Shown: positions 1 to 7,611 of the stretch, piece after piece
How positions within the stretch are numbered: position 1 is the first letter of the stretch
Layout: the number at the start of each line of letters is the position of its first letter
NCBI RefSeq assembly: GCF_003480315.1
Contig: NZ_QUIV01000006.1
Location: 99,092-163,091 of the forward strand
Direction: 5' to 3'
Origin: Clostridium sp. AM33-3
GTDB lineage: Bacteria > Bacillota > Clostridia > Lachnospirales > Lachnospiraceae
Length of the DNA: 64,000 bases
Translations under genes and position numbers: made by a program
Notes under the pieces: model-generated
Told to the model about the DNA's origin: nothing
The model's database searches: none
Seen by the model: only the letters and a program-made list of their open reading frames with translations

Positions 1-50
1 ATTTATGGCACACTAACACGCTTTAGTTTACCACAAGTAAGGCTCAAAAT

Positions 51-266
51 CTATATAACATTCATGTTCTCATCAATGTACTGTTCAAACAAAACACGCT
101 TAATTTGTATCCGATTACCATTCATCAGCACAAATTTTTCGTCTACGTGCGTTTCCGCAAAATCTTTCAATTTCTTATATCCAATACCGAAATATTTAGA
201 CGCTTCGGTCAAAGTTAAAGTATATTTACCCCACCATGGGAGTTCCTGTTTATTTGTTTCTGTCAA
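51..266 (-). CDS. xis: Tn916-type excisionase Xis
   Basis: Small winged-helix DNA-bending protein that directs a tyrosine integrase to excise an integrative element. The 71-residue product has the family core (YTLTLTEASKYFGIG, then MNGNRIQIKR in the wing). I place the start at a TTG at 264-266 because GGGGAGG lies just upstream at normal spacing; an ATG at 321-323 would add 19 residues unlike the family and lacks a ribosome site. The partner integrase should follow on the same strand, which puts it left of the window; positions 1-50 do not show its beginning. The window therefore opens just inside one end of an element. Family assignment is firm, the TTG start is likely. Confidence 0.88.
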   Translation of the reverse strand: MTETNKQELPWWGKYTLTLTEASKYFGIGYKKLKDFAETHVDEKFVLMNGNRIQIKRVLFEQYIDENMNVI

Positions 267-327
267 ATTGCTTCCTCCCCATAAATCAAATAAGAGCCAC
301 CACGCCGAAGCGTGGCAGCTCAATCAG

Positions 328-744
328 TTAATTGTTGCTATTCAGTTCTTTATAGTGTACAAAGCTCCATGTAATACATACGCTATCATATGCAACATTT
401 TCAAATTCAAATCCAGTATATAATTGTTCATAATATCCTATTGCGTTTGGTTTACGGCCATATACTTCTTCATAAATTATCCCCGTTTCCACAATATCAT
501 AAATTTTTTGTTTTTTTAGTGCCGCATTATACAAATCCATATTCATACGGCATGTTTTCATTGTAAGTTCTCCATCTTTTGTATAATGCACTTCACCCTG
601 AAAAATTATACTCTTTGAATGATCTTCGGATAAAAAGATTTCAAACTTTTTACCTGACATATCGTTCAAATAAAAGTTATTTATATCCTTCCCCGCTTCT
701 ACGAGGGTAATTTTCATTTCACCTAAACCAACTAAATTATTCAT
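328..744 (-). CDS. Hypothetical ICE-end protein (138 aa)
   Basis: I do not recognise this family. It is a soluble, acidic 138-residue protein without signal peptide or membrane segment, with many aromatic residues in its second half (YYEQLYTGFEFENVAY). The ATG at 742-744 follows AAGGAG about 12 nt upstream. It lies 61 bp upstream of xis on the same strand and may share its transcript, the position of accessory genes next to the recombination module in Tn916-like elements. AT-rich composition matches xis and the following toxin-antitoxin block. Confidence 0.6.
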   Translation of the reverse strand: MNNLVGLGEMKITLVEAGKDINNFYLNDMSGKKFEIFLSEDHSKSIIFQGEVHYTKDGELTMKTCRMNMDLYNAALKKQKIYDIVETGIIYEEVYGRKPNAIGYYEQLYTGFEFENVAYDSVCITWSFVHYKELNSNN

Positions 745-1003
745 AGACCTTTTACTCCTTATGCTGTTTATGCTCCATTAGCATCATGTTGTTTAACCTC
801 CTTGTTTATCGTTCTATATTTAATATGCCGAAACTATGTTCGATTTCTCCACGGTTTATGAAATATTTTTATTTCTGGCAACTTCTAAAATAAAAATGAT
901 ACTTTTTGATACTCTTGGGTGGCAACTGGCAGCAGGACATACAAGAAATTATCTGAAAACATCTTACTGCAGAACGGCTATTGTGCTAAAAAGGCAAACA
1001 AAA

Positions 1004-1033
1004 AGCACCAACAGATTTTACTCTGCTGATGCT
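1004..1033 (-). terminator. Terminator of the XRE-MNT-HEPN operon
   Basis: Read on the minus strand, AGCATCAGCAGA pairs with TCTGTTGGTGCT (12 bp with two G-U pairs, 6-nt loop) and runs into TTTTTGTTT. It sits 22 bp past the stop of the 53-aa gene. The rest of 745-1003 is AT-rich and presumably holds the promoter of the 138-aa gene; I see no supported gene there. Confidence 0.75.
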
Positions 1034-1054
1034 CTTTCTTCCTTATATAGTATT

Positions 1055-1216
1055 CTATTTTAATCTGCGCTCAAACGCCATTGCTGCATCTACCGTCTTT
1101 CCGGCTTTTGCATCATCACAACCACTTCGCAATTTAGAATGAATTTCCTCTGTAGTCATTAGATCGGCATTAATAGCATCCGGCACATTCTTCTGAAATT
1201 CTTCCAGGTTGTCCAT
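1055..1216 (-). CDS. Small antitoxin-like protein (53 aa)
   Basis: Begins MDNLEEFQKNVPDAINADLM and ends FERRLK. The start follows AGAGGTGA at 7-nt spacing, so translation is well supported. The acidic helical N-terminus and short length resemble small antitoxins or addiction-module accessory proteins, but no family is certain. It is the last gene of a minus-strand run XRE-MNT-HEPN-this gene, 18 bp after the HEPN stop, and a terminator follows. It may be a third component of that module. What is seen: a translatable small gene in the operon; its role is inference. Confidence 0.6.
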   Translation of the reverse strand: MDNLEEFQKNVPDAINADLMTTEEIHSKLRSGCDDAKAGKTVDAAMAFERRLK

Positions 1217-1234
1217 CAAATCACCTCTATTGTC

Positions 1235-1642
1235 CTATTCTAACGGCACATCTTTTTCTTTCAGATACTTTGTGATTTCCTCAATAGTGGCCTGAGCGGT
1301 ATTATACTGTTCTTCTGCTTGTGTTTTAGATGCGATATAGAAATCATCATAGTCACTCTTCTCACGCAACTGTTTCAGCATTCCCAATCGTCTACCCAGT
1401 TCACGAGGAAAGATTTCTTGTGCTACATACTCCTTGTTGAAATATCCCATAACATCCTTATGCCGTTTGAAATCTACGGTTCCCAGTGCCAGAACCGCCT
1501 TAATTGCATAAAACGCTGCATAATAGGAACGATTGATAGAATCCTTAAACAATCCCTCTGTAAAGCAATGCTGCGCAACTCTTAGGCTGTCTTTGGCTTC
1601 CTGTAGACGATAACGGCTCAAATCAATCTGTCTGTTATCCAT
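1235..1642 (-). CDS. HEPN-domain protein of a HEPN/MNT pair
   Basis: 135-residue HEPN-domain protein (PF05168 type), helical throughout, with the conserved segment SINRSYYAAFYAIKAVL near residue 40. HEPN proteins paired with minimal nucleotidyltransferases act as toxins, often ribonucleases, or as substrate-binding subunits; toxin activity here is family knowledge, not shown. The ATG (1640-1642) overlaps the stop of the MNT gene by 8 bp and has GGGAGGG 11 nt upstream; a TTG at 1651 is possible. Tight coupling to the MNT supports a complex. The canonical RX4-6H ribonuclease motif of HepT is not clear here, so it may be the non-nuclease HEPN class. Confidence 0.85.
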   Translation of the reverse strand: MDNRQIDLSRYRLQEAKDSLRVAQHCFTEGLFKDSINRSYYAAFYAIKAVLALGTVDFKRHKDVMGYFNKEYVAQEIFPRELGRRLGMLKQLREKSDYDDFYIASKTQAEEQYNTAQATIEEITKYLKEKDVPLE

Positions 1643-1970
1643 TAACCACAATGCCCTCCCTTTTCACGTTGTCATAGAACGGCAATGCGCCAAGCCAATA
1701 ATTGAACTGGCCCTCGTTTTTAATCACCACGCTGATATCTACACCGTAATCCATCTGAAAATCAAAGGCTAATCCGTAAATATCTGATTCCACCTGTTCA
1801 ATTTCTGTATCCGTGAGGGTGGTCAACACCATAATATCTATGTCAGAACTGGCATTATAATCCCCTCTGGCATAGGAACCGTATAAGATAACCTGTTTTA
1901 AACTGCTGCCGAGAATCCTTTTTACTCCTCTGGCAAATTCCATAATAATATCATGTGTTGCGGTTGGCAT
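1635..1970 (-). CDS. MNT-type nucleotidyltransferase (HEPN partner)
   Basis: Minimal nucleotidyltransferase, 111 residues, with the pol-beta signature GSYARGDYNASSDIDIMV: GS at 31-32 and the metal ligands D43 and D45. In HEPN/MNT modules this protein is usually the antitoxin and can transfer AMP to the HEPN partner. I use the ATG at 1968-1970, preceded by GAGGTGAAATT; the reading frame is open a further 25 codons upstream but that extension lacks the family fold. Directly downstream of the XRE regulator and overlapping the HEPN gene. Confidence 0.88.
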   Translation of the reverse strand: MPTATHDIIMEFARGVKRILGSSLKQVILYGSYARGDYNASSDIDIMVLTTLTDTEIEQVESDIYGLAFDFQMDYGVDISVVIKNEGQFNYWLGALPFYDNVKREGIVVNG

Positions 1971-2050
1971 AATTTCACCTCGATTCTGATATAGTGCGCA
2001 CAGAAATACTACTTTGGTATTTTTCTGCGTGAGACAATGAAACACAACTT

Positions 2051-2302
2051 TTATTCTTCCGGCAGCTGATTTTCCTCAATGACAAACTTCTCACCATCTG
2101 TAATTTTTGCTGTTTTATCTATAAATGCCAATTCCATATTAAATAAGCTTGCAATACGGCTTAATTCATCTGGGGAGAATGTGTTCCTCTGCATCTTATT
2201 ACTGAAATTCTGCTTACTGATTCCTAAATGCTCTGCTATTTCAAGCTGTGTCATTTTTCTATCTTTGGAAATGACCTTGATTGTATCTTTTAACGCCAGC
2301 AT
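2051..2302 (-). CDS. XRE-family transcriptional regulator
   Basis: 83-residue Cro/C1-type helix-turn-helix protein: MTQLEIAEHLGISKQNFSNK covers the DNA-binding helices, followed by a short acidic tail. First gene of the MNT-HEPN operon, starting 80 bp before the MNT gene, with GTGAGG upstream of its ATG. An inverted repeat around the operon promoter (see 2323-2363) is the natural candidate for its operator, so it probably represses its own operon as is usual for toxin-antitoxin regulators. The autoregulation is inferred. Confidence 0.85.
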   Translation of the reverse strand: MLALKDTIKVISKDRKMTQLEIAEHLGISKQNFSNKMQRNTFSPDELSRIASLFNMELAFIDKTAKITDGEKFVIEENQLPEE

Positions 2303-2322
2303 CGTTTCCTCACTTTCCCTAT

Positions 2323-2363
2323 ATTGTCAAGAATATATTATCGAAACTATATCACTTGACAAT
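2323..2363 (-). promoter_or_regulatory. Promoter and inverted-repeat operator of the HEPN/MNT operon
   Basis: On the minus strand, -35 TTGTCA (2357-2362), 16-bp spacer, -10 TAATAT (2335-2340). A perfect 9-bp inverted repeat, ATTGTCAAG/CTTGACAAT, occupies 2323-2331 and 2355-2363, one arm on the -35 box and the other just past the -10. This geometry is what a repressor dimer needs to block the promoter; the adjacent XRE protein is the likely ligand. Confidence 0.65.
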
Positions 2364-2432
2364 CATAGTATACCAACATTTCCCCGCTGATTCAATCAGC
2401 ACCGATAGAAAAAATCTACCGATGCCGTCATA

Positions 2433-2938
2433 TCACGCTTTCTGTAATTTCCGCAAGGCCATACTAGCAATCTTCCAGGAGAACCGATTCGAAAACTTTT
2501 TGCTCATCTGATACATAAAAATATCTGACACACGCTGCATGAAGCTATCTGGCAAAATATTACCCTTTAGCTGATTGCACGCTTTACAAGCAATCTGTAA
2601 ATTACTCACATCATTCACGCCGCCCATACCCTTGGAATAATATGATCTATCGTTGCGTCATGATATGTAATCTTTCTACCACATAACTGACAACGGCAAT
2701 TTGCTTGATGGTATAAAGCTTCTCCATATTTCTTCTTTAAACTGCTAGTCTTTGTATTCCTACTCTTATTATCCGTACTCTTACGCAACATAACTGGTTT
2801 CGGTGGACGGTAATCAAATTTCTTTTTTCCTTCACGAATAAGTTTCAACTCTTCCGGCGGCATACGTTTCCAACATACTCTCTCTGTTTCCGTGTTATAT
2901 ACAAAGAACCCCTCTGTTTTTCCAGGTGCTTGATTCAT
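2433..2938 (-). pseudogene. HNH endonuclease gene broken by a frameshift
   Basis: Two overlapping frames together encode one HNH nuclease. The first (2615-2938) carries CRCQLCG and DHIIPR, then ends WAA-stop. The second (2433-2627) continues GGVNDVSNLQIACKACNQLKG with the second CxxC pair. Restoring one base in the CCAAGGG run near 2625-2633 joins DHIIP directly to KGMGGVND, the normal spacing of the family. So this is a -1 bp frameshift or a sequencing error in a short homopolymer. The ATG at 2938 has no good ribosome site, so the N-terminus may also be lost. The family includes mobile homing-type and phage-like nucleases. Confidence 0.75.
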
Positions 2939-2956
2939 TATTAAAATGAATTTTAT

Positions 2957-3145
2957 TCAGCACTGTTTCATGAAATGGTTCACAGCACCGGATCCCTGAT
3001 AGCAGTCCCAGTAGACGTTTTGCTTCGCACGCTCCTGATCGATGTGATCACTGTTGGCGATATCGAAGCGGCGGTCATTGTGCTTCGGATTGTAAGTCCC
3101 ATGCTTGCCGGACCTGCCATTATGCCTTGTCATCTTCATAGGCAA
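2957..3145 (-). pseudogene. N-terminal remnant of a plasmid-recombination/mobilisation protein
   Basis: 62 codons beginning MPMKMTRHNGRSGKHG and including NDRRFDIANSDHID and YWDCYQG. These match my memory of the start of a Clostridia Mob/plasmid-recombination-like protein of several hundred residues; the name is uncertain. After CYQG the sequence turns unrelated and stops, so the gene was cut here. Together with the HNH fragment it marks an old junction. No function is expected from the stub. Confidence 0.5.
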
Positions 3146-3666
3146 TTTCTCCTTTCTTGAAATTCATGTGTGGCCACTGCCTCTTAAAACCCCGGAAAAC
3201 GGATCTAATGTCGGCAGGTAATAATCCAGTATTAAGTGTCGGTTCCCAACATTTAACTGGGCGGGGCCTTGCCCTCGACCTGCGCCGGATGTTTCACCCC
3301 GGCACCACGATAAGAGACTGCCGCCTCTTAACTCTGCCAAAGGGAACCGCGTTCCCCTTGACCCCTTGCCCCGGCAGTTCTGAATCTCGCCGTATGCCCG
3401 GCGGCTCGTTTCAGTCCTTCCGGCTTTTTGCGGAACCGTTCACTGGACGGTCCCACAAAAAAAGCCGCTGAGTGTTTCGCTACCATCCGCAAATGAGCGG
3501 TAGGAGCGAAGCTCAACGGCTTCCTCATCTGACTCAGCCAGGGCGACGGCCTTGGCTTTCGTCATATCCGGTTTTCACCAGGATCGCCGCGCGAACAATC
3601 CTGCTCAATGGGCAAACCAAAAGCGACCAACTTTCTCGGTTGATCGCCTTTGTTTCGCTTAACGGC
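3146..3666. other. 520-bp GC-rich non-coding junction region
   Basis: Between the mobilisation remnant and the end of the methyltransferase gene I find no supported gene. The stretch is much richer in G and C than its AT-rich neighbours, has several short palindromes (for example GCCGCTGAG and TGAGCGG near 3465-3500), and open frames on both strands without ribosome sites. It looks like an intergenic piece left from another element. Its last 50 bp contain the terminator of the methyltransferase operon. Confidence 0.5.
3620..3649 (-). terminator. Terminator of the methyltransferase operon
   Basis: Minus-strand GCGATCAAC-CGAGAAA-GTTGGTCGC (9-bp stem with one mismatch) followed by TTTTGGTTT, 18 bp past the stop of the methyltransferase gene. 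Confidence 0.7.
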
Positions 3667-5724
3667 CTACTCTTCCAAAGTGTTTACAATCTGTTCAATA
3701 ATCTCCTTTGTGATTTCTTGTGCACCTGCTTCAGATAACTGCTTTAGTGCAATCCCATATTTGAATATCATCATGTCGCCCCGAGAGAAATGAAGATTGC
3801 TACTCCGAATACGAGATAGCCCTTCTTGATAGTACTCTTGTGAACCCACTGGCAGTTTTAATTGTTCATATGTGGCACTCTTTCTACAGACGAAAACAAG
3901 ATCATAGTTGATTGGCTCTTTTGCCGCCATGATAGCAACGGATACTGCCATTTCAGCCTTTATAGGAACAACCTGAGTAATCGTAAATCCAGCATCTTTT
4001 ATTGCATTACAGACTGCCACCCATCCTTCTGTGCGTGAATGATGATAAGTAAAAATCAACAATCCATCGGATTTCAAAACTCTATGACTCTCTTTAAATA
4101 CACTGGTCAACTTGTCTGAAAACTTATCTGGATCATTGTCCTGTACTTCTCCTTTAACTCTGGTCGTGTCCATGTTCTGTGGATCAATCTCGGGAACGAG
4201 TCTCTTCAACCAAACATAAAAGAAATCGGCTAATTCAGAATAGTTTACATTATCAAAAAACGGAGGATCGGTGACCACAAGATCCACACTCTTGTCAGGA
4301 ATGGCTGTATGTGCAGAGTCTTTACAAAGAATAGCCGCCTTACCTTCCGACAATTCGTGCTCATCGGTGACCACAAGTGCTTGATCTCTACACCCATTCA
4401 AATATACCTTTTCGGACTTTTTTACCCCTGTAGCTCTTAGCTCAAATGGATTCTCCTTATAATCTATCATTCTGAGAATCCTTGTTTCAAAAAGGGTCGA
4501 AAAAGATCCGGAAGAGGCTTTACACCCCCAAGGGTTCGCCTCTAAAGGCATGAGCTCATTTTTTAAAATGTGATTATAAAACAATGGACGGACCGCCCCG
4601 GTCCCTTCTCCCTTAAATGAGCAAAACATATTGTTAAACTCGAGAGTTCCGCTCATAAGTACAGCAAATAGACGTCTCAATTTTGGATCTTCTATCTTGC
4701 TAATAGCATCGGATAGCATTCCAAAAGCTAAAAGTTGTCTTGAGTTGAACATATCCTTCCATTGTCTGTATTGATAGTTGAGGATCTGATTTGTGTTAAT
4801 GCCAGCATAGATATATTCGGTAGGAATGAGTCTTTCGAATTCAGATAGAGCATCCGAAGCCTCTTCGTATAACCGCAGATCATATTCATCTATGCTAAGG
4901 TAATGCTTACGTCCGGAATGATCTAAGACCATCTTGGCATACATTTTTTCTTTCGGAAGCACGCCTTTTCGACGCATATAATCGACAATGCGCTCCCTCT
5001 TACCGCAAACAGGGCATACATAATCGATCCCTCGAATGTTTCCTCGTTGGGGATCATAGTGTTCACGACATTTCTCACAAACGGCATCCGTATCGTTATA
5101 CAAGACCTTGTTGATATGTCCACAATGGGGGCAAACAGACTGAGCTTCTGGCTTTTTTGCAGCATAAGCATTCTTGGAGAAGATGCTACTCTTAATCAAA
5201 GGTATCTCATTACCACAATCATCACAAGTAACTGTCTTGACCCAAAAGTAATATAGAACGTCTACAGTTTTTCCTTCGTAGGTCGCTTTGTAGAATCTTT
5301 TGATTTTATCGGAACAGCAACTTTCTAATTGTCTAAAAGTTTCTTCGACATCCGCGCGATTATAAGTGTCTGAAGCAGCTCGCACAAGGGTAGCCGCAAC
5401 AGGGTTTATGTCAGAACCAATTGCAGTGGCCCCCAGTTTGATTGCTTCATGAATAGTAGTTCCGCTACCCATGAACGGATCAAATACAACTTTCCCTTTG
5501 TACGAAGTGTTCCCATAAAACCTTTCAAAGAAGTTAGATGTTGGATTCTCAACTCCGCCGATAATCAATCCTCTAAAAACACTACCGAGTCTTCGAGCCC
5601 ACCACTTATGAATATAGGAAGCCGGTCTATTTACTTCTTTTCGCCAAGATTCCTGTTCGGCAATTATGCTTAACTCGTCAAATGGAAAATCTGCCTCGAT
5701 CAGTCGTTGGTCTTTTTTTGGCAT
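3667..5724 (-). CDS. DUF1156-type DNA methyltransferase
   Basis: 685-residue SAM-dependent DNA methyltransferase, probably adenine-specific. Residues 7-60 form the DUF1156 head (NRPASYIHKWWARRLGSVFR). SAM-binding motif I is FDPFMGSGTT at 81-90; catalytic motif IV is TDPPF at 484-488 (DPPF in place of DPPY). Between them two zinc ribbons are visible: CDDCG about 167, CPHCG about 198, CEKC about 216, CPVCG about 237. DUF1156 methylases occur in restriction and phage-defence islands. The gene overlaps the nuclease-like gene before it by 25 bp, so the two are translationally coupled; modification of the sites attacked by that protein is the simplest role. No DUF499 ATPase or helicase, common partners of DUF1156, is nearby. 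Confidence 0.85.
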   Translation of the reverse strand: MPKKDQRLIEADFPFDELSIIAEQESWRKEVNRPASYIHKWWARRLGSVFRGLIIGGVENPTSNFFERFYGNTSYKGKVVFDPFMGSGTTIHEAIKLGATAIGSDINPVAATLVRAASDTYNRADVEETFRQLESCCSDKIKRFYKATYEGKTVDVLYYFWVKTVTCDDCGNEIPLIKSSIFSKNAYAAKKPEAQSVCPHCGHINKVLYNDTDAVCEKCREHYDPQRGNIRGIDYVCPVCGKRERIVDYMRRKGVLPKEKMYAKMVLDHSGRKHYLSIDEYDLRLYEEASDALSEFERLIPTEYIYAGINTNQILNYQYRQWKDMFNSRQLLAFGMLSDAISKIEDPKLRRLFAVLMSGTLEFNNMFCSFKGEGTGAVRPLFYNHILKNELMPLEANPWGCKASSGSFSTLFETRILRMIDYKENPFELRATGVKKSEKVYLNGCRDQALVVTDEHELSEGKAAILCKDSAHTAIPDKSVDLVVTDPPFFDNVNYSELADFFYVWLKRLVPEIDPQNMDTTRVKGEVQDNDPDKFSDKLTSVFKESHRVLKSDGLLIFTYHHSRTEGWVAVCNAIKDAGFTITQVVPIKAEMAVSVAIMAAKEPINYDLVFVCRKSATYEQLKLPVGSQEYYQEGLSRIRSSNLHFSRGDMMIFKYGIALKQLSEAGAQEITKEIIEQIVNTLEE

Positions 5725-6617
5725 AACGCATTTAACTCCTTGTAATACTTAAGCAGTCTGAACTTTCCTCTACCTTGAGTTTCGCTGACCCTGTTTCTGG
5801 GTGTCGGGAAAGGTTCCTGCACATCAATAACAACATGGCCATCAGGCAAATCACGGTCATCCAAGTATGTGAAAAACACATGATCTGCACCTTGGATATC
5901 TTTACGGATAAAGCGCCAAGAAAGCCTTATTCCTCCAAATTTCTCTCCGAGGTCAACACCACTTATCAAGCTAATCTTGTGGTCCAATAAATCTGATCCC
6001 AGGGGATTGGAGAAGATAAGCATCGGTCTGTTTCTATTTGCCCCATCTCCATACGTCCCTATATTGATGCCTTTTTCTCTTGAACCTGTGATCTGCATAT
6101 AGAGATCAAAGTCATCATTTAAGATACTTCCGTCGCACAAGGTCATGGCGCTCACAAAATACTGACCGCTATTATCCTGCTCTAAACATGCAAACAGGTA
6201 ATAACCTTTTACTTCCATTGGCTTATCTTCAGATGAATAGATTCGAATCTTTCCACAAGGAGGGGTCGAATTATAGTCCATCCCTGTCGGCCTTGCAACA
6301 GCCCCATTCGTCCCTCTTTCTAGTTTTTTCACTTCGATGCCAATAATAGCATCTGGATTATTGAACGCATTTTCAAAATAAATATCACCTGCATCAGTGT
6401 ATACAGCCATATCTGGACTGATTAACGGTCCCGAAGATCGCTGACAACGTACGCCCAGATCCTTAAGCTTTTCATCCAAAGAAGCGGCGATGTATTCGTC
6501 AAAAGGATCATCCTGAGTATTCCGTTTTTCACGCAGATCAAATTTTCTTGGACTTCCCGCCTTATCAAAGAACATATCCCTTAATACGATAAAGACTTGT
6601 GCCGCAAGGTTTTTCAT
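5700..6617 (-). CDS. PD-(D/E)XK nuclease-like protein, restriction partner of the DUF1156 methylase
   Basis: 305 residues, no named family recognised. Residues 67-98 carry a PD-(D/E)XK pattern: SPDM with P68-D69, then GIEVKKLERG with E95 and K97 after a hydrophobic strand (AIIGIEVKK), which is the classic restriction-fold core. The N-terminus (KRNTQDDPFDEYIAASLDEKL) is helical; the C-terminus ends RGKFRLLKYYKELNALCQKK. The gene lies 17 bp after the RHH gene and overlaps the methylase start, forming one operon. I infer a type II-like endonuclease, possibly site specific. A nuclease role is not proven by the motif alone. Confidence 0.65.
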   Translation of the reverse strand: MKNLAAQVFIVLRDMFFDKAGSPRKFDLREKRNTQDDPFDEYIAASLDEKLKDLGVRCQRSSGPLISPDMAVYTDAGDIYFENAFNNPDAIIGIEVKKLERGTNGAVARPTGMDYNSTPPCGKIRIYSSEDKPMEVKGYYLFACLEQDNSGQYFVSAMTLCDGSILNDDFDLYMQITGSREKGINIGTYGDGANRNRPMLIFSNPLGSDLLDHKISLISGVDLGEKFGGIRLSWRFIRKDIQGADHVFFTYLDDRDLPDGHVVIDVQEPFPTPRNRVSETQGRGKFRLLKYYKELNALCQKKTND

Positions 6618-6634
6618 AACAAAACTCCTTCGCT

Positions 6635-6823
6635 TTATTTTTTATCCAACTCTTTGAGTTTTCTTTGCTTTTCAGCATAATCGTCAAGATAGGCGGTCAA
6701 AGCTCTTTCAACTGCGACCGTCTTAGTCTGACCCGCATCTTTACATAAAGATTCCAACTTTTCGTAGATGGGAGTCTCTATGCAAACATTCAAATATGTT
6801 CCGTTTTTCTTTTGTCTGGCCAT
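6635..6823 (-). CDS. Ribbon-helix-helix regulator of the restriction operon
   Basis: 62-residue Arc/CopG-like protein: a short strand (GTYLNVCIETPIYEKLESL) followed by a helix pair (TKTVAVERALTAYLDDY) and a basic tail. First gene of the three-gene operon, with AGGAGGG in front of its ATG. Control genes of this size commonly precede restriction-modification genes and delay nuclease expression until methylation is established; here the regulator is RHH rather than the usual HTH C-protein. A dyad over the promoter -10 (6833-6867) is the candidate operator. Confidence 0.75.
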   Translation of the reverse strand: MARQKKNGTYLNVCIETPIYEKLESLCKDAGQTKTVAVERALTAYLDDYAEKQRKLKELDKK

Positions 6824-6832
6824 GTTCAGCCC

Positions 6833-6892
6833 TCCTATGCTGAATAAATCAACTCACAGCCATAGGATACCACAATCAGCTACTGTTTTCAA
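6833..6892 (-). promoter_or_regulatory. Promoter and dyad operator of the RHH-nuclease-methylase operon
   Basis: Minus-strand -35 TTGAAA (6887-6892), 17-bp spacer, -10 TATCCT (6864-6869). An imperfect dyad, TCCTATGCTG at 6833-6842 and CAGCCATAGGA at 6857-6867 (one extra C), covers the -10 and start region and reaches the ribosome site. This fits repression by the RHH protein made from the first gene. The -35 box overlaps the 3' end of the gene upstream. Confidence 0.6.
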
Positions 6893-7191
6893 TTATTCCC
6901 AACCGAATCATCTGTGTGAAAGCCATTCTTTTTTGCATAATTGCTGGCCGCTATTCTTCTGGCCTTGCTATACGGCGCAGTAAGCCTGATGGACAATCTC
7001 GCCTTGTCTACCACATAGCTCTGACATCCAATCTTTTTGTCTTCAGACTCCAATCGGCAGACCGCTGGGTACTTCTTTGCGAAGTCAGCCAGTCGGCGCT
7101 TAAGTCCGGCATTGAAGGTATAGACGTTGTAGGTGGCATCACCTTCACTGGTCAGGATGATCGTTTCTTTTTCATACTTCGTAAGCCTCAT
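6889..7191 (-). CDS. Conserved ICE protein, paralogue of the one at 53005-53283
   Basis: 100 residues starting MRLTKYEKETIILTSEG; the ATG at 7189-7191 has GGAAGGAG 9 nt upstream, and a longer frame to 7302 lacks support. The sequence parallels the protein at 53005-53283: both open M(R/K)L-x4-(K/R)ETI, then VYT, a Lys-rich KKYP/KKHP segment, and end with a SVREPYS-like stretch and A-S-x-(R/Y)AK. The family is carried by Clostridia conjugative elements; its function is unknown to me. Its presence twice in the window indicates that parts of two related elements are stacked here. Confidence 0.7.
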   Translation of the reverse strand: MRLTKYEKETIILTSEGDATYNVYTFNAGLKRRLADFAKKYPAVCRLESEDKKIGCQSYVVDKARLSIRLTAPYSKARRIAASNYAKKNGFHTDDSVGNN

Positions 7192-7298
7192 GCTTTCATT
7201 CTCCTTCCATTTCCCCAAAAAGTAAGCCGCCCCTGTGTTCATAAGGACGGCTTTGGCATAAAGTATCAGCGATACTTTTTCGTATTCAGTTTTACGGT

Positions 7299-7598
7299 TC
7301 AAGATCTGATAAAATCATGTAATATGGCGCTTGCCACAGTGATAGCAGACACGATCCAGTCCCCCATGACCGGAACCATGAAGATCACAAACCCGGTTGC
7401 AATCATCTTGAACGCTTCCAGGCCGGAGGCCAGTCCGAAGGCCAGACTGGCTACCCCGGTCAGAGCGAAGATAAATGCCAGGATTCCCAGAATCACCCTG
7501 GATATACTGTTCAGAAAGATCCCGGCCCACTGGATCAGCGTCAGCATGGCAACAACAGGGAAAAGCAGGATCTTAGCGATTATCTTCAGTATTATCAT
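7299..7598 (-). CDS. CD1845-family ICE membrane protein
   Basis: 99-residue hydrophobic protein starting MIILKIIAKILLFPVVAML with two or three membrane-spanning segments. It resembles the CD1845-family gene at 38764-39063 in length, N-terminal MxILK start and segment pattern (LLGV/LTGV, GF/AFLI, MGDWIV/MGLPLA). This is a recurrent small membrane protein of Tn1549/CTn-type elements with unknown role, possibly in the transfer channel. The open frame runs on to 7715 but overlaps the recombinase remnant, so I use the ATG at 7598. Confidence 0.7.
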   Translation of the reverse strand: MIILKIIAKILLFPVVAMLTLIQWAGIFLNSISRVILGILAFIFALTGVASLAFGLASGLEAFKMIATGFVIFMVPVMGDWIVSAITVASAILHDFIRS

Positions 7599-7611
7599 TC
7601 CTGACACCCAC

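Noticed and set aside
836-1063. 75-codon plus-strand frame
   Set aside because: No ribosome site or domain, and it runs across the terminator of the HEPN operon.
3157-3528. Frames on both strands in the GC-rich junction
   Set aside because: Low-complexity, Arg/Pro/Ser-rich readings without start signals or known domains.
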